Of a stretch of DNA of 64,000 nucleotides, positions 26,753-35,571 are shown one piece after another. The translations under genes and the position numbers were made by a program. The notes beneath the pieces are model-generated. The model was not told where the DNA came from. It saw only the letters and a list, made by a program, of their open reading frames with translations, and did no database searches. Within the stretch, counting starts at the first letter, position 1, and each line of letters opens with the position of its first letter. The DNA comes from an uncultured Lachnospiraceae bacterium (GTDB taxonomy: Bacteria > Bacillota > Clostridia > Lachnospirales > Lachnospiraceae): the NCBI GenBank assembly GCA_910577275.1, contig CAJTMW010000010.1, positions 88,495 to 152,494 of the forward strand, written 5' to 3'.

Positions 26753-27762
26753 TGGCGGTTTTGTACATTAAGGAACAGGGGGCAATGATCCAGAAGCTGG
26801 GGGAGCGCATTTTAGTAAAAAAGGGAAATGAAACCCTGCTGGAATTACCAGTGCTTCATATAGAAAACATGGCATTGATCGGGAATGTCCAGATAACGGC
26901 GCAGGCTTTACATATGCTGATGGAAAGAGGAGTTGATGTAAGCTATTTCTCCTATTCAGGGAAATATCTGGGGCAAACGGCGGCGGACGCATCAAAAAAT
27001 ATTTTTTTAAGGTTTGAGCAATACAGCTTTTATCTTGACATTGAAAGAAGAATGGAAATGGCCAGAAGAATTGTGGCTAATAAGATTAACAATTAGATTA
27101 TGGTGATTCGGGAGCATTCATGGCGGGAAAGCGATTATGAGTGGAAAAAAGATATAAGACAAATGGAAAAGTACTTACAGGAACTGCCGAATAAACGGAC
27201 GCCTAATGAGATATTGGGAATAGAGGGAATCTGCAGTAATATTTATTTCCGTGCGTTTGGTTATATGCTGAAATGCGATTTCACTTTTCAGGGAAGGAAC
27301 AGAAGACCGCCCAAAGACCCGATAAATGTGCTCCTTAGCCTTGCTTATACTTTCCTTACCAAGGAGGTATGCAGCGTATTAGCGGCAGAATCTTTTGAAC
27401 CATATTTAGGTTTTCTGCATGGAATCAGGTATGGACGAAAGTCTCTGGCGCTGGATATGATAGAGGAATTTCGCCAGCCGATCGTGGACAGGCTGGTGAT
27501 TCTTCTTTTTAATAAACGGATGATCGGAAAATATGATTTTGATATTCCACAGGATGGGCGTATCCTTTTAAATGAGGACGGATTTAAGAAGTTCTGTACG
27601 GAATATGAGCGATGGATGAGTGGCAGAAATACGGCTTCCGGAGAAAAATCTTTCCGCCGCTGTATACGGGAGCAGATTGCTGCACTGAAAAAGGCAGTGA
27701 GTAAGAAAGAGCTATATCAGCCATATAGCTGGGGAAAGCGTCATGTACCTGATCAGTTATGA
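26749..27762 (+). CDS. cas1: Cas1 integrase, split by an in-frame TAG
   Basis: The first part (26749-27096, 115 aa) is the beta-rich N-terminal dimerisation domain (MAVLYIKEQGAMIQKLGERI). TAG at 27094-27096 interrupts ...ANKINN[TAG]IMVIREHSW. The second part continues in the same frame, with an ATG three bases after the stop (27100). That 220-aa part holds the whole helical catalytic domain: the Glu in LGIEGICSNIYF, the His in LGFLHGIRYG and the acidic LALDMIEEFRQP. The KIxNQ pattern at this site in other Cas1 proteins suggests the TAG replaced a CAG (Gln). Cas1 integrates spacers with Cas2. As written it is a nonsense mutant, unless readthrough, suppression or split translation occurs. Confidence 0.88.
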
Positions 27763-28027
27763 TATAACGGATAACAGAATACGTGGAAAAATTGCAAAGG
27801 AGCTTTCCGGCTATGGACAGCGTGTCCAGTACAGTGTTTTTGAATGCAGGCTCACAGAACAGCAGTATAAGGAGCTGTATCAGAAGCTGGTGCTCCTGAT
27901 GCGGGAAGAAAGGGAAGGAAATGTGCGTATTTACGATATATGTGGGAAATGTGAACGGAAGCTGAGTACGATCGGCATTGAAAGCAGGAAAATGGCACTG
28001 GATAAGGAGGAGCTGATTATTATTTAA
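27743..28027 (+). CDS. cas2: Cas2
   Basis: The 94-aa ferredoxin-fold protein starts MYLISYDITDNRIRGKIAKE and continues GQRVQYSVFECRL, all typical of Cas2, which bridges two Cas1 dimers during spacer integration. It is the only intact member of the adaptation module. It overlaps the end of cas1 by 20 bp, so it depends on cas1 translation. Confidence 0.93.
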   Translation: MYLISYDITDNRIRGKIAKELSGYGQRVQYSVFECRLTEQQYKELYQKLVLLMREEREGNVRIYDICGKCERKLSTIGIESRKMALDKEELIII

Positions 28028-28063
28028 GACTTTTCAGGGCAAAATGAGAAAGCGAGGAGAAAG

Positions 28064-30863
28064 GTGAGCTTATATAATAAAGTGATTGATCTGCAAAAGC
28101 TTGCACAGGCATGGAATGAAGTAAAGAAAAACAGACCGGCGGCAGGTGTGGATAATGTGACCTTTGAGCAGTTCGAAGAAGGGAAAGTGGAGAGGATACG
28201 CCAACTGTACCAGGAATTAAGAGAACACAGGTATCATGCGCCCGGTTAAGAGGGTTATGCTGTATAAAGGAGAAAAGGCTCGTGAAATTGCGCTGTATGC
28301 CATGCGGGATAAAGTAGTGCAGAGGTCTTTGGAGGCAGAACTTAAGAAACTGTATGAGGGGCAATTTTCCCTGCAGGCCTTTGCGTACAGAAGTAATAAA
28401 TCTGCCTTAAATGCCGTGAATGAGATTGACCAGAGGATTAAATCCGGCGCTTACTCATGGGTGTTGAGGTTGGACATTTCCGGTTTTTTCGATTCAATAC
28501 AATGGGAAAAATTAGAGAAAATGTTGAAAAAAGATATCAAAGAGGAGGATGTCCTTTTTCTCATAGAAGAGAATTGCAAATCGGTTATGCTTGACGAGGA
28601 CGGTGAGCTGGTTGCAAAACGGATAGGAATTTATCAGGGTAGTGCGGTATCGCCAACGCTCTCTAATATTTATCTGATGGAATTTGACAATCAAATGACG
28701 AAAGAAGCAGTATATTATGCCCGTTACTCAGATGATATGCTTCTCCTGGGAGAGAGTAGGGAAGAGTTGCTTGAGGAATGTGAAAGAATAAAAGTGGCAT
28801 TGAGTAAGCTGGGACTTTGCTTAAATGAGAGGAAAACCGTGTGTGCTGCTCTTGGGGAGGGTGTTGATTTTCTTGGTTACCGCTTTGATTCTTCCGGTAT
28901 GACAATCCCGGCAAAGGCCGAAAGAAATCTGGAGGAGCGTTTAGAGACTATGTGGCTTTCTTCCTCCGAAAAATCAATAGAAGAGAAGTTAAAGAATGCA
29001 TTGGAAATTGTGGGAGGCTGGGAGCAATATTTCCGTGGTGAAAGGCAAATTTACAGTATTTTTGAGTATGTTGTTTTGATGAGATTTTCTGGGGAGCATA
29101 AAGAGCGGCTGGAAGAAAAACGTCCGGATTTTATCAATTATTGTAAGGATATTACGATTTATCTTGCAAAAATCTGGAAAGAAGATGAGAAAGAAGCCTT
29201 AGAATTGCTGGAATATGAACAGCTTTATCAGATTTGGACATTACAAGGGATGGAGGAAAAAGTTCATGATAATTTAAAGGAGCTGCTTGATTTATACAGG
29301 GGTTATATAATAGAAGAAAATGCAGATACGGCGATGGAACTGATGCAGTTGTATACAGACAGAGGGGGATACTCCAAAGCGGCATTCTGGCAGAAGCAGC
29401 AGGAACGGCTGGAAAAAAAGGCATCTGGCACAGGCAGGAAGGTTATGCTGCCGGATAACAGTGAGATATCCTTATCTTTTGATCGTTCCAGCGCAGAAAA
29501 AATATTGAATCTGTTTGTGGGGCGAGAAGATATTTACAGTAGCGAAGAAATAGGGAACGGGGGTAAAAGGCAAAACGAAATTCAGGTGTATCCGCTGACT
29601 GGGCAGAAGCTTTATGAGCATTTATGTGGGAAAGTCACCCTGGGAACCTATGTGTAGCGTCCCAATGGGACAGTACGTTATATTGTGACGGATATTGTTG
29701 TATCAAAGAAAGTGCTGTTGCAAAGCGAGCGGGGAAGCGTGGAGTACGGGGCGTATCTGGAAAAAGCTCTGCAAAAGGCCAATGAGGTGTTGGAGCTTTA
29801 CCGTGAATTTGGAATGATGGGATATATCGAATATTCCGGAGGACGCGGATATCATGTTTGGCTTGTTATGACGCAGTGGATACCGGTTCGGTATGCGAAT
29901 ATGTTTTGTGACGTGATAGAGCGCAGGCTGGGAAAAACAGAAGAAGGGATAGGAATAGAATTTTTTCCCAATAAGACGAGGTTGAAGCCAGGAAAATTTG
30001 GGCAGACCATAAAGCTTCCTTGGGGATACCATATAAAAACAGGTGAGAGGTCTTATTTTTTGGATGAGAATGGAAACAGGGTAACAAACGTGAATTTGTT
30101 TCTGGACAGCCTTGCTAAAAATTCATTGGGAGCATTGAAAAAGGTTTTGGCAGTGAACCTGAAAGAAAACGACAAGACAGGCGAAAAGAGGATTGATATA
30201 GATTTAAGCGCTTTTCCGGATACGCCCGAAACAGTTCTTAAAGTCCTTAAGGGATGCAGTCTTATGGGCTACCTTTGCAACAAAGCGGCCAGGACGGGAT
30301 ATTTGACACATTTTGAAAGACTGTCAATTTTATATGTTTTTGGGCATTTAGGAGAAGATGGAAAGCAATTCGTGCATACTGTCATATCACATACCCTAAA
30401 TTATCAATATAATACAACAGAGCGCTTTATCAGACGAATCCCGGAAAAACCAGTCAGCTGCATTAAGCTCAGGGAGCAATATAAACAGATTACAGCGGAA
30501 TGCGGATGCAACTGCGATTTCAAAAGAAGCAAAAACTGCTATCCATCACCTGTGCTCCATGCAATTTTATTATCTAATGATCTGCAAAAGGATGTTACAA
30601 TACCGACCAGCCGCACGATAACCAATGAAAAGGAAAAAAAGATAGTAGAGGAACTGAATGTCCACAAAAGAGCACAGGAACTGGCAGGAAAAATACTGGA
30701 GTTGAAAAAGCAAAAGCGCAGTATTGATGCTTCCGTGTTAAAGATAGAAAAAGAATTGGAAAAACTGTTTGATCTTGTGGAGGTGGATTGCCTGGAAATT
30801 GAATTGGGTATGTTGGTTCGCAGAAAGAAAGAGGCAGGATATGAGTGGCTGATTGAGATTTAG
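28064..30863 (+). CDS. Reverse transcriptase-primase fusion of the adaptation module, with one frameshift and one in-frame TAG
   Basis: GTG at 28064 behind GAGGAG opens the RT N terminus (LAQAWNEVKKNRPAAGVDNV). It stops at 28249 because of one extra C in 28241-28243. The RT continues in the next frame (28236-29657) with LRLDISGFFDSIQW, IYQGSAVSPTLSNIYL and the catalytic YARYSDDMLLLG, then a helical TPR-like linker. TAG at 29655-29657 interrupts ...VTLGTYV[TAG]RPNGTVRYIV, after which the frame stays open to 30863. This last part is an archaeo-eukaryotic primase (CAPP-like): YSGGRGYHVWLV, FGQTIKLPWGYHIKTG, and a Cys cluster CGCNCDF...YPSPVLHA. The motif I Asp pair, normally D-x-D, reads TDIVVSKK, so the second Asp is lost. 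RT and primase would supply DNA copies of RNA or primed DNA for spacer capture. Confidence 0.8.
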
Positions 30864-30897
30864 AATTTACTAAATAGTAAAATTAAGTAAGTTTGAG

Positions 30898-30926
30898 TTG
30901 AAAACCAGAAAAGATAAGAATATAAT
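30898..30926 (+). promoter_or_regulatory. CRISPR leader 2 promoter
   Basis: TTGAAA (30898-30903), 17-bp spacer, TATAAT (30921-30926). It is identical in boxes and spacing to leader 1 and lies just after the primase stop. It would transcribe a single degenerate repeat and the sequence behind it. Confidence 0.78.
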
Positions 30927-30976
30927 TGTATCAACAGCCAAATTTCGAAAAGACAAAAAAATGACTTGAAAAGCGT

Positions 30977-31000
30977 AATTGCCAGAATATTCTGGCAATT
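30977..31000. promoter_or_regulatory. Perfect 24-bp palindrome in CRISPR leader 2
   Basis: AATTGCCAGAAT / ATTCTGGCAATT is fully symmetric and sits 50 nt after the -10, matching the leader 1 palindrome in position. Relative to leader 1 the arms carry GCC/GGC instead of GTC/GAC, a compensatory pair of changes. Confidence 0.75.
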
Positions 31001-31054
31001 ACATGCAAAATTGGGGCTCAAAACAATTGATTTTACTGGGGTTGCGGAGAGATA

Positions 31055-31090
31055 GTAGAAATGAAGAAAGCCCGTTTAGGGCATTAGTAT
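31055..31090 (+). CRISPR. Solitary degenerate CRISPR repeat behind leader 2
   Basis: Aligned over 36 nt with the array repeat, it differs at seven positions. The Cas6 hairpin is kept (GCCC-GTTTA-GGGC). Four of the seven changes fall in the 8-nt tag (ATTAGTAT instead of ATTGACAC), and all four are transitions. No second repeat follows within the next several hundred bases. It could be a collapsed array, the ancestral end of a longer array, or a deliberate crRNA-like RNA. Confidence 0.75.
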
Positions 31091-31169
31091 AGTTTGATTG
31101 GGATAGCAAGATGAATTGTCCCAATATTTAAAAGCTTAAGAAAGTGTTTACACATAGTAGAATTTTCGT

Positions 31170-31200
31170 GCAGATGATGTGTTTTCATCTGCATTACTTT
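31170..31200 (+). terminator. Terminator of the lone-repeat transcript
   Basis: Perfect 8-bp stem GCAGATGA (31170-31177) / TCATCTGC (31185-31192), 7-nt loop, followed by ATTACTTTT. With the leader 2 promoter it would define a short RNA of roughly 260 nt containing the leader palindrome and the solitary repeat. Confidence 0.6.
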
Positions 31201-31450
31201 TAAGCTATAAGTGATACAGAGTTTTTATATGTGTGTTTTTCAACAGCACGTGGGGGATATGCGATAAAGGCGGTACCCAAGGATGATAATGAGACGGAAT
31301 AAAAAAGCCGTTCCCTGTAAAATGGCGTGGAAAAGCGGCTGAAGAATTGAGTATGCTGACAGAAAAGAGATATTTGGATTTTGCCATAATTCTTGATTTT
31401 GAGTGTAACAGATACCGGGGTATCAGGATTTTTTGGATTGAGGGGTGCAA

Positions 31451-32533
31451 ATGAAGCGCAGTTTTGTCATCGCAATATTTACTATAAGTATTTTCATCCT
31501 GTTTTCCCTCTCTGTTTTTGCCCGTGGAAACGAGGACTCCCGCGGGATTTCGGCGGCTTTTGAGGATTACCGGCAGCGTCTTTTACAGCCACAGTGGCAA
31601 TGGGAGATAGAAGGGGCCGGATTTGAGGTGGCGTGGGAGCAGGTTTTTCCCATAGAAATGGAGGGCTCCGGGGAAGTCGTTATGATTCCGGCCATAGAGG
31701 AAGAGTATCATCGGCTGGCGCTCTTTTTTGCGGAAGCAGACGGAAGGATTGTGTACAGGACAGACCAGCTTGAGGTAAACAGCCGCAACAGGGGCGAGCT
31801 GGCTGCGCCGGTAAGGGAGCTTAATGCGGTTTCCTTTCAGGACCTTAACAGAGACGGGCTTACGGATATTGTGATGATTGTCACCTGTGTGAACCAAAAG
31901 GGTGATTATGCGGGAAAGCCTTATAAAATCGGGGAAGCGCTGTTTCAGGGAAAGCAGGAATTTTACCGGGATTACCGGCTTTCGGACAAGATTAACCGTT
32001 TTGGCATGAATAAGAGCGTGGAAAGCATTGTGTCCTTTGTCCGGGACGGAAACTCCACGGAGTTCCTCTATACGGCGGCGACAAAGCAGGAGCTCATTGA
32101 CAACGGTTTTCACATTATCAGCGAACAGTGCTATTACAGGCAGTTTGAAAAGCTTGGAAGACTCGAGGTGGTGCCGGGGACTTACACCATGGCCAGCTTT
32201 GCAACCTTTATGATTTATCTGATTAATGAACAGGGGTACATTGTGTGGAGCTTTCAGCCTATGGGGGAATACGAAAATCTTTATGCGCTGAAGGGCATTA
32301 CCTGCCGGGATATTGACGGGGACGGGATGAAGGATATTCTGGTGCTTGCCCGTTACAGCAGCGGGGACGACGATAACGAGCTTGTGGTAAAAAGCGACTA
32401 TGAGATTTATTACCAGAGAACAGGCGGGTTTTACGAAGATACAGAGGTGAAACGCCGGTATAAGTGCAGGGATGAGGACACGGTGTCGGAGCTGGTGGAG
32501 AAGGCCAGAAGGTACTGGGGCTGGCAAGTATGA
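31451..32533 (+). CDS. Secreted protein with FG-GAP/VCBS-like calcium-loop repeats
   Basis: ATG at 31451 with GAGGGG five bases upstream is preferred over the GTG at 31445. The N terminus is a signal peptide (KRSFVIAIFTISIFILFSLS, then VFARG). Two Asp-rich loops, FQDLNRDGLTDIVMIV (about residue 135) and CRDIDGDGMKDILVLA (about residue 290), resemble EF-hand-like FG-GAP repeats that bind calcium. The protein is probably anchored at or released to the cell surface. It precedes a two-component system by 120 nt and may serve it as an envelope sensor, but this is inference. Confidence 0.65.
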   Translation: MKRSFVIAIFTISIFILFSLSVFARGNEDSRGISAAFEDYRQRLLQPQWQWEIEGAGFEVAWEQVFPIEMEGSGEVVMIPAIEEEYHRLALFFAEADGRIVYRTDQLEVNSRNRGELAAPVRELNAVSFQDLNRDGLTDIVMIVTCVNQKGDYAGKPYKIGEALFQGKQEFYRDYRLSDKINRFGMNKSVESIVSFVRDGNSTEFLYTAATKQELIDNGFHIISEQCYYRQFEKLGRLEVVPGTYTMASFATFMIYLINEQGYIVWSFQPMGEYENLYALKGITCRDIDGDGMKDILVLARYSSGDDDNELVVKSDYEIYYQRTGGFYEDTEVKRRYKCRDEDTVSELVEKARRYWGWQV

Positions 32534-32653
32534 GAGATTTTCTAAGGCGCTGAAAAACACCGCCTAAGAAAATCTTCTCATGCTCAGAAGAATGTCTCTT
32601 GCGAGCCATTCTTCGCGCATCGGAGCCGGCTGGAAGGTCAGGGGGAGATAAGA

Positions 32654-33313
32654 ATGATAAAAATACTGATAGTAGATGATGAAAAGGCGATTTGCGATTT
32701 GATTGATTTGAATCTTTCGGCGTCGGGGTATCATTGTAAGGCGGTGCAGAACGGGCTTGAGGCCATTGATTTGATAGAAAAGGAAAACTTTGATTTGGTT
32801 CTTCTGGACATCATGCTTCCGGGAGCGGACGGGTTTGACGTGATGGAGTATATCAGGCCGCTGCAGGTTCCCGTGATTTTCATTACCGCAAAGCATGAAG
32901 TGAAGGACAGAGTAAAGGGGCTCAAGCTGGGAGCGGACGATTATCTGGTAAAGCCCTTTGACGTGGTGGAGCTGACAGCCAGGGTGGAGGCTGTGCTTCG
33001 GCGGTATCACAAGACGGAGCGGGAGCTTACGGCGGGCGACGTGGTGGTGGACGTGGAGGCGCGGAGGGTCTTAAAAGGAGGGAAACCGGTGGTTCTCACC
33101 AACAAGGAATTCGGCCTTCTGGTTCTGTTTATTCAGAATAAAAATATCGCCCTGTTTCGGGAGACGCTGTATGAAAAGGTGTGGGAGGACGAGTATATCG
33201 GCGACAGCCGCACCCTTGACCTTCATGTACAGCGGCTTCGCAGGAAGCTGGGCTGGGAGCAGAATCTGGTAGCGGTTTACAAGGTGGGCTACCGGTTAGA
33301 GGTGCCGCAATGA
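32654..33313 (+). CDS. OmpR-family response regulator
   Basis: The 219-aa regulator has an N-terminal receiver (ILIVDDEKAICDLI, phospho-Asp in LVLLDIMLPGADGFDV, Lys in YLVKPFD) and a C-terminal winged helix (LTNKEFGLLVLFIQN, RTLDLHVQRLRRKL). It pairs with the kinase that overlaps its stop by 4 bp. The VanR-like length and sequence suggest control of cell-envelope genes, consistent with the amidase downstream. Confidence 0.92.
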   Translation: MIKILIVDDEKAICDLIDLNLSASGYHCKAVQNGLEAIDLIEKENFDLVLLDIMLPGADGFDVMEYIRPLQVPVIFITAKHEVKDRVKGLKLGADDYLVKPFDVVELTARVEAVLRRYHKTERELTAGDVVVDVEARRVLKGGKPVVLTNKEFGLLVLFIQNKNIALFRETLYEKVWEDEYIGDSRTLDLHVQRLRRKLGWEQNLVAVYKVGYRLEVPQ

Positions 33314-34737
33314 AATTTTCTTCAAAGCTTTTGTTGTGTACAATAACTGTACTTGCCCTGGCGCTGGGGTTCTCGGGATTTTATATTGTAAATTATGTGT
33401 TTGAGACCTCTCTTGCCAGAGAAGCCGGGCAGGCGCTGGATGAAAACAGCATTCTTTGCTTTGCCTTTGAAACGGCTGCCCTGAACGTACCGGCCAAGTA
33501 CGACGTGCTTCAGGACAGAACCATAGGGCAGATAGCCTCTAATCTGGAATCCGGCGGTCAGGGGAGCGGACGCATGCTGCGGATTTCGGATGAGGAAAAA
33601 AGTATTCTGTATGCCGGGGACGGGTTTGAAGCCGACGAAGCGCTTTTGGAGCTCACGGACGAGAATACCAGAACCTACCGCACGATTTTGTTAAACGGGC
33701 GTTATTACATACAGACCGGAAGTACTTTTCATGCGCTGGACAGGGTCCTGTATCTGGAAACGCTGCGGGACGTGTCGGAGGTTTTCAGCGAGCGGGAGCT
33801 GGGCTTTCGGGTCTACCGCCGGGTTACGATTATCATACTGATTCTGGGAATGGTAATTATGTATCTGATTTCTTTCCTGCTGACAAAGCCTATCCGGCTC
33901 CTTACCCGGGCGACCAAACGGATGGCGGCGGGGGATTACGACTACCGGGCAAGGATGGTAAGCAGCGACGAGTTAGGGCAGCTTACCCTTGATTTTAATC
34001 ACATGGCGGAGGCTCTGGAGGAAAATATCAATAAGCTGGAGGACGAGATTCAGGCCAGGGAGGACTTTGTCGGGGCTTTCGCCCATGAGCTGAAAACGCC
34101 TCTCACGGCGATTATCGGTTACGCGGATATGCTGCGTTCCAGACAGATGGATGAGGAAAAAAGTCTTTTGTCAGCCAATTACATTTATAAGGAGGGAAAA
34201 AGGCTGGAGGCGATGTCCATCCGGCTTTTGGAGATTATGGTCACCCGGCACGGGCAGGCGCAGTTCCAGGAGGTGCAGGCGGAAACGCTGTTTCTTTATC
34301 TGCATGACATGTTTACCCCGAACGAGAGTATGGAATTTATTTATTCCTACGACCAGGGGACGGTCTGGGCGGAGAGCAACCTGATTATTACGGTTCTGAT
34401 TAATCTGCTGGACAACGCCTGCAAGGCTTCGGAACCGGGCAGCACCATAGAAATCAGAGGACGGCAGGAGGAAAAAGGATACCGTTTTATCATAAGGGAT
34501 TACGGAATAGGGATTCCCAGAGAGGAGCTTTTGAAGATTACCAAGGCTTTCTACATGGTGGACAAGTCAAGGGCGAGGAGCCGGAACGGGGCAGGTCTGG
34601 GGCTTGCCCTGTGTACGGAAATCCTCTCTCTCCATAACAGCGTCCTTGAAATAGAAAGCACGCCGGGGGAAGGAACCAGAATCAGTTTTGTGCTGCAAAA
34701 TCAGAAGGAGGAGGGGCATGAAGAGACAGACGATTAA
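33310..34737 (+). CDS. Membrane sensor histidine kinase
   Basis: The 475-aa kinase has a first transmembrane helix (residues about 7-28), an extracytoplasmic domain of about 140 residues and a second helix (IIILILGMVIMYLISFLL). It continues with HAMP, HisKA with FVGAFAHELKTPLTAIIGYA, and an HATPase domain (NLLDNACKASEPG, DYGIGIP, GAGLGLALC). It is co-translated with the upstream regulator. The ligand is unknown. Confidence 0.92.
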   Translation: MKFSSKLLLCTITVLALALGFSGFYIVNYVFETSLAREAGQALDENSILCFAFETAALNVPAKYDVLQDRTIGQIASNLESGGQGSGRMLRISDEEKSILYAGDGFEADEALLELTDENTRTYRTILLNGRYYIQTGSTFHALDRVLYLETLRDVSEVFSERELGFRVYRRVTIIILILGMVIMYLISFLLTKPIRLLTRATKRMAAGDYDYRARMVSSDELGQLTLDFNHMAEALEENINKLEDEIQAREDFVGAFAHELKTPLTAIIGYADMLRSRQMDEEKSLLSANYIYKEGKRLEAMSIRLLEIMVTRHGQAQFQEVQAETLFLYLHDMFTPNESMEFIYSYDQGTVWAESNLIITVLINLLDNACKASEPGSTIEIRGRQEEKGYRFIIRDYGIGIPREELLKITKAFYMVDKSRARSRNGAGLGLALCTEILSLHNSVLEIESTPGEGTRISFVLQNQKEEGHEETDD

Positions 34738-35551
34738 TATTGCGCTTCTTTTGGCGGCGGTTTTGATAATGTCGGCCTCTATCTGGGGGCCGGAGCTGCT
34801 TGCAGACTACAAGGACCGGACGGTGCTTGACAAAATTACCGCGCAGATTTCCGAGACGGAAGGGGCGGGCTACCGGTATGCCTTAAGCGCCAATGAAAAG
34901 CTGTTCATTCTGTCAAAGTGTTTAAACGGACAGTCGCTTCCTGAAAGCGAGCAGAGCGCTCTGACCAGAGAATCCGAGGAAGATGCCGCCGGCTATCAGG
35001 AGCTGGAGGGAACCTATGCTTTTGTGGTAAATCACAGGGGGCCCACCGGAAAGGAAATCACAAACGAGGAGATATTTGCCACGTGCAACGAAATGCTCTC
35101 CGCCTTAAAGGAGATGGGGATTCTGCCGGAAACCTTAAAGGAGGTGGACGGCAGGGGGTACGAGGCGGTGCTTTACTCTGCCATTGACGTTCTTGAGCCC
35201 CGCAACAATGTGGCGGTGTGGAAGGTCAGCTTTTCCATGAACAAAAGGAATGTGGACAGGTCAAACCGCCTGATTGACGCCTATCTGGACGCGGACGACG
35301 GAAAAATCTATGAGTTTTACGCCAGAACCGACAGAACATGGGAGGATATCGACGCGGATGAAATGATGGAAAAATGGAGCGGCTATATGGGGCTTGAAAG
35401 CCCCGAGCCCTACGAGACGGACAACCCGCTTTCGGAGGCCACGCCCTATTATAAGAAGTATGTGTTTTCCGGGATGGACGGCGAGAGAACCATCGTGACT
35501 ATCGGGTTTTATGAGGGAATTAACGAGCTGTTTTTAAAGATTTCCAAATGA
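34718..35551 (+). CDS. Membrane-anchored accessory protein of the two-component system, unknown family
   Basis: ATG at 34718 has GGAGGAGGGG upstream and overlaps the kinase end by 20 bp. The 277-aa product starts with a signal anchor (INIALLLAAVLIMSASIWGP) and continues as a soluble extracytoplasmic domain containing short YEFYARTDRTWEDIDADE-type segments. It resembles small membrane proteins encoded next to kinases in Clostridia that modulate sensing. No catalytic motif is visible. Confidence 0.6.
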   Translation: MKRQTINIALLLAAVLIMSASIWGPELLADYKDRTVLDKITAQISETEGAGYRYALSANEKLFILSKCLNGQSLPESEQSALTRESEEDAAGYQELEGTYAFVVNHRGPTGKEITNEEIFATCNEMLSALKEMGILPETLKEVDGRGYEAVLYSAIDVLEPRNNVAVWKVSFSMNKRNVDRSNRLIDAYLDADDGKIYEFYARTDRTWEDIDADEMMEKWSGYMGLESPEPYETDNPLSEATPYYKKYVFSGMDGERTIVTIGFYEGINELFLKISK

Positions 35552-35571
35552 TGCAACTTTGATACAACTTT
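35550..35571 (+). promoter_or_regulatory. Tandem 11-bp direct repeats ahead of the amidase (candidate OmpR-type site)
   Basis: GATGCAACTTT and GATACAACTTT follow each other without a gap, then GATG begins again. OmpR/PhoB-family regulators bind tandem repeats with 11-bp spacing, and such a regulator is encoded just upstream. A further dyad, TTTGTAG (35594-35600) / CTACAAA (35621-35627), overlaps the amidase ribosome site (AAAGGAG). Confidence 0.45.

Noticed and set aside
25193..29660. Genome-wide TAG-to-Gln recoding
   Set aside because: Many genes in the window, including cas6, cas10, the Cas7 fusion, the sigma-like gene and the primase, end in TAG right at the expected C terminus, so TAG clearly works as a stop here.
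31140..31200. A second degenerate repeat near 31157 (GTAGAA followed by TTTTCG)
   Set aside because: Only six bases match and the Cas6 hairpin is absent; the nearby stem-loop is better explained as a terminator.
31583..32560. 325-aa minus-strand ORF
   Set aside because: It is antisense to the secreted FG-GAP-like protein, which has a signal peptide, a ribosome site and repeats; the minus frame is compositionally a shadow.
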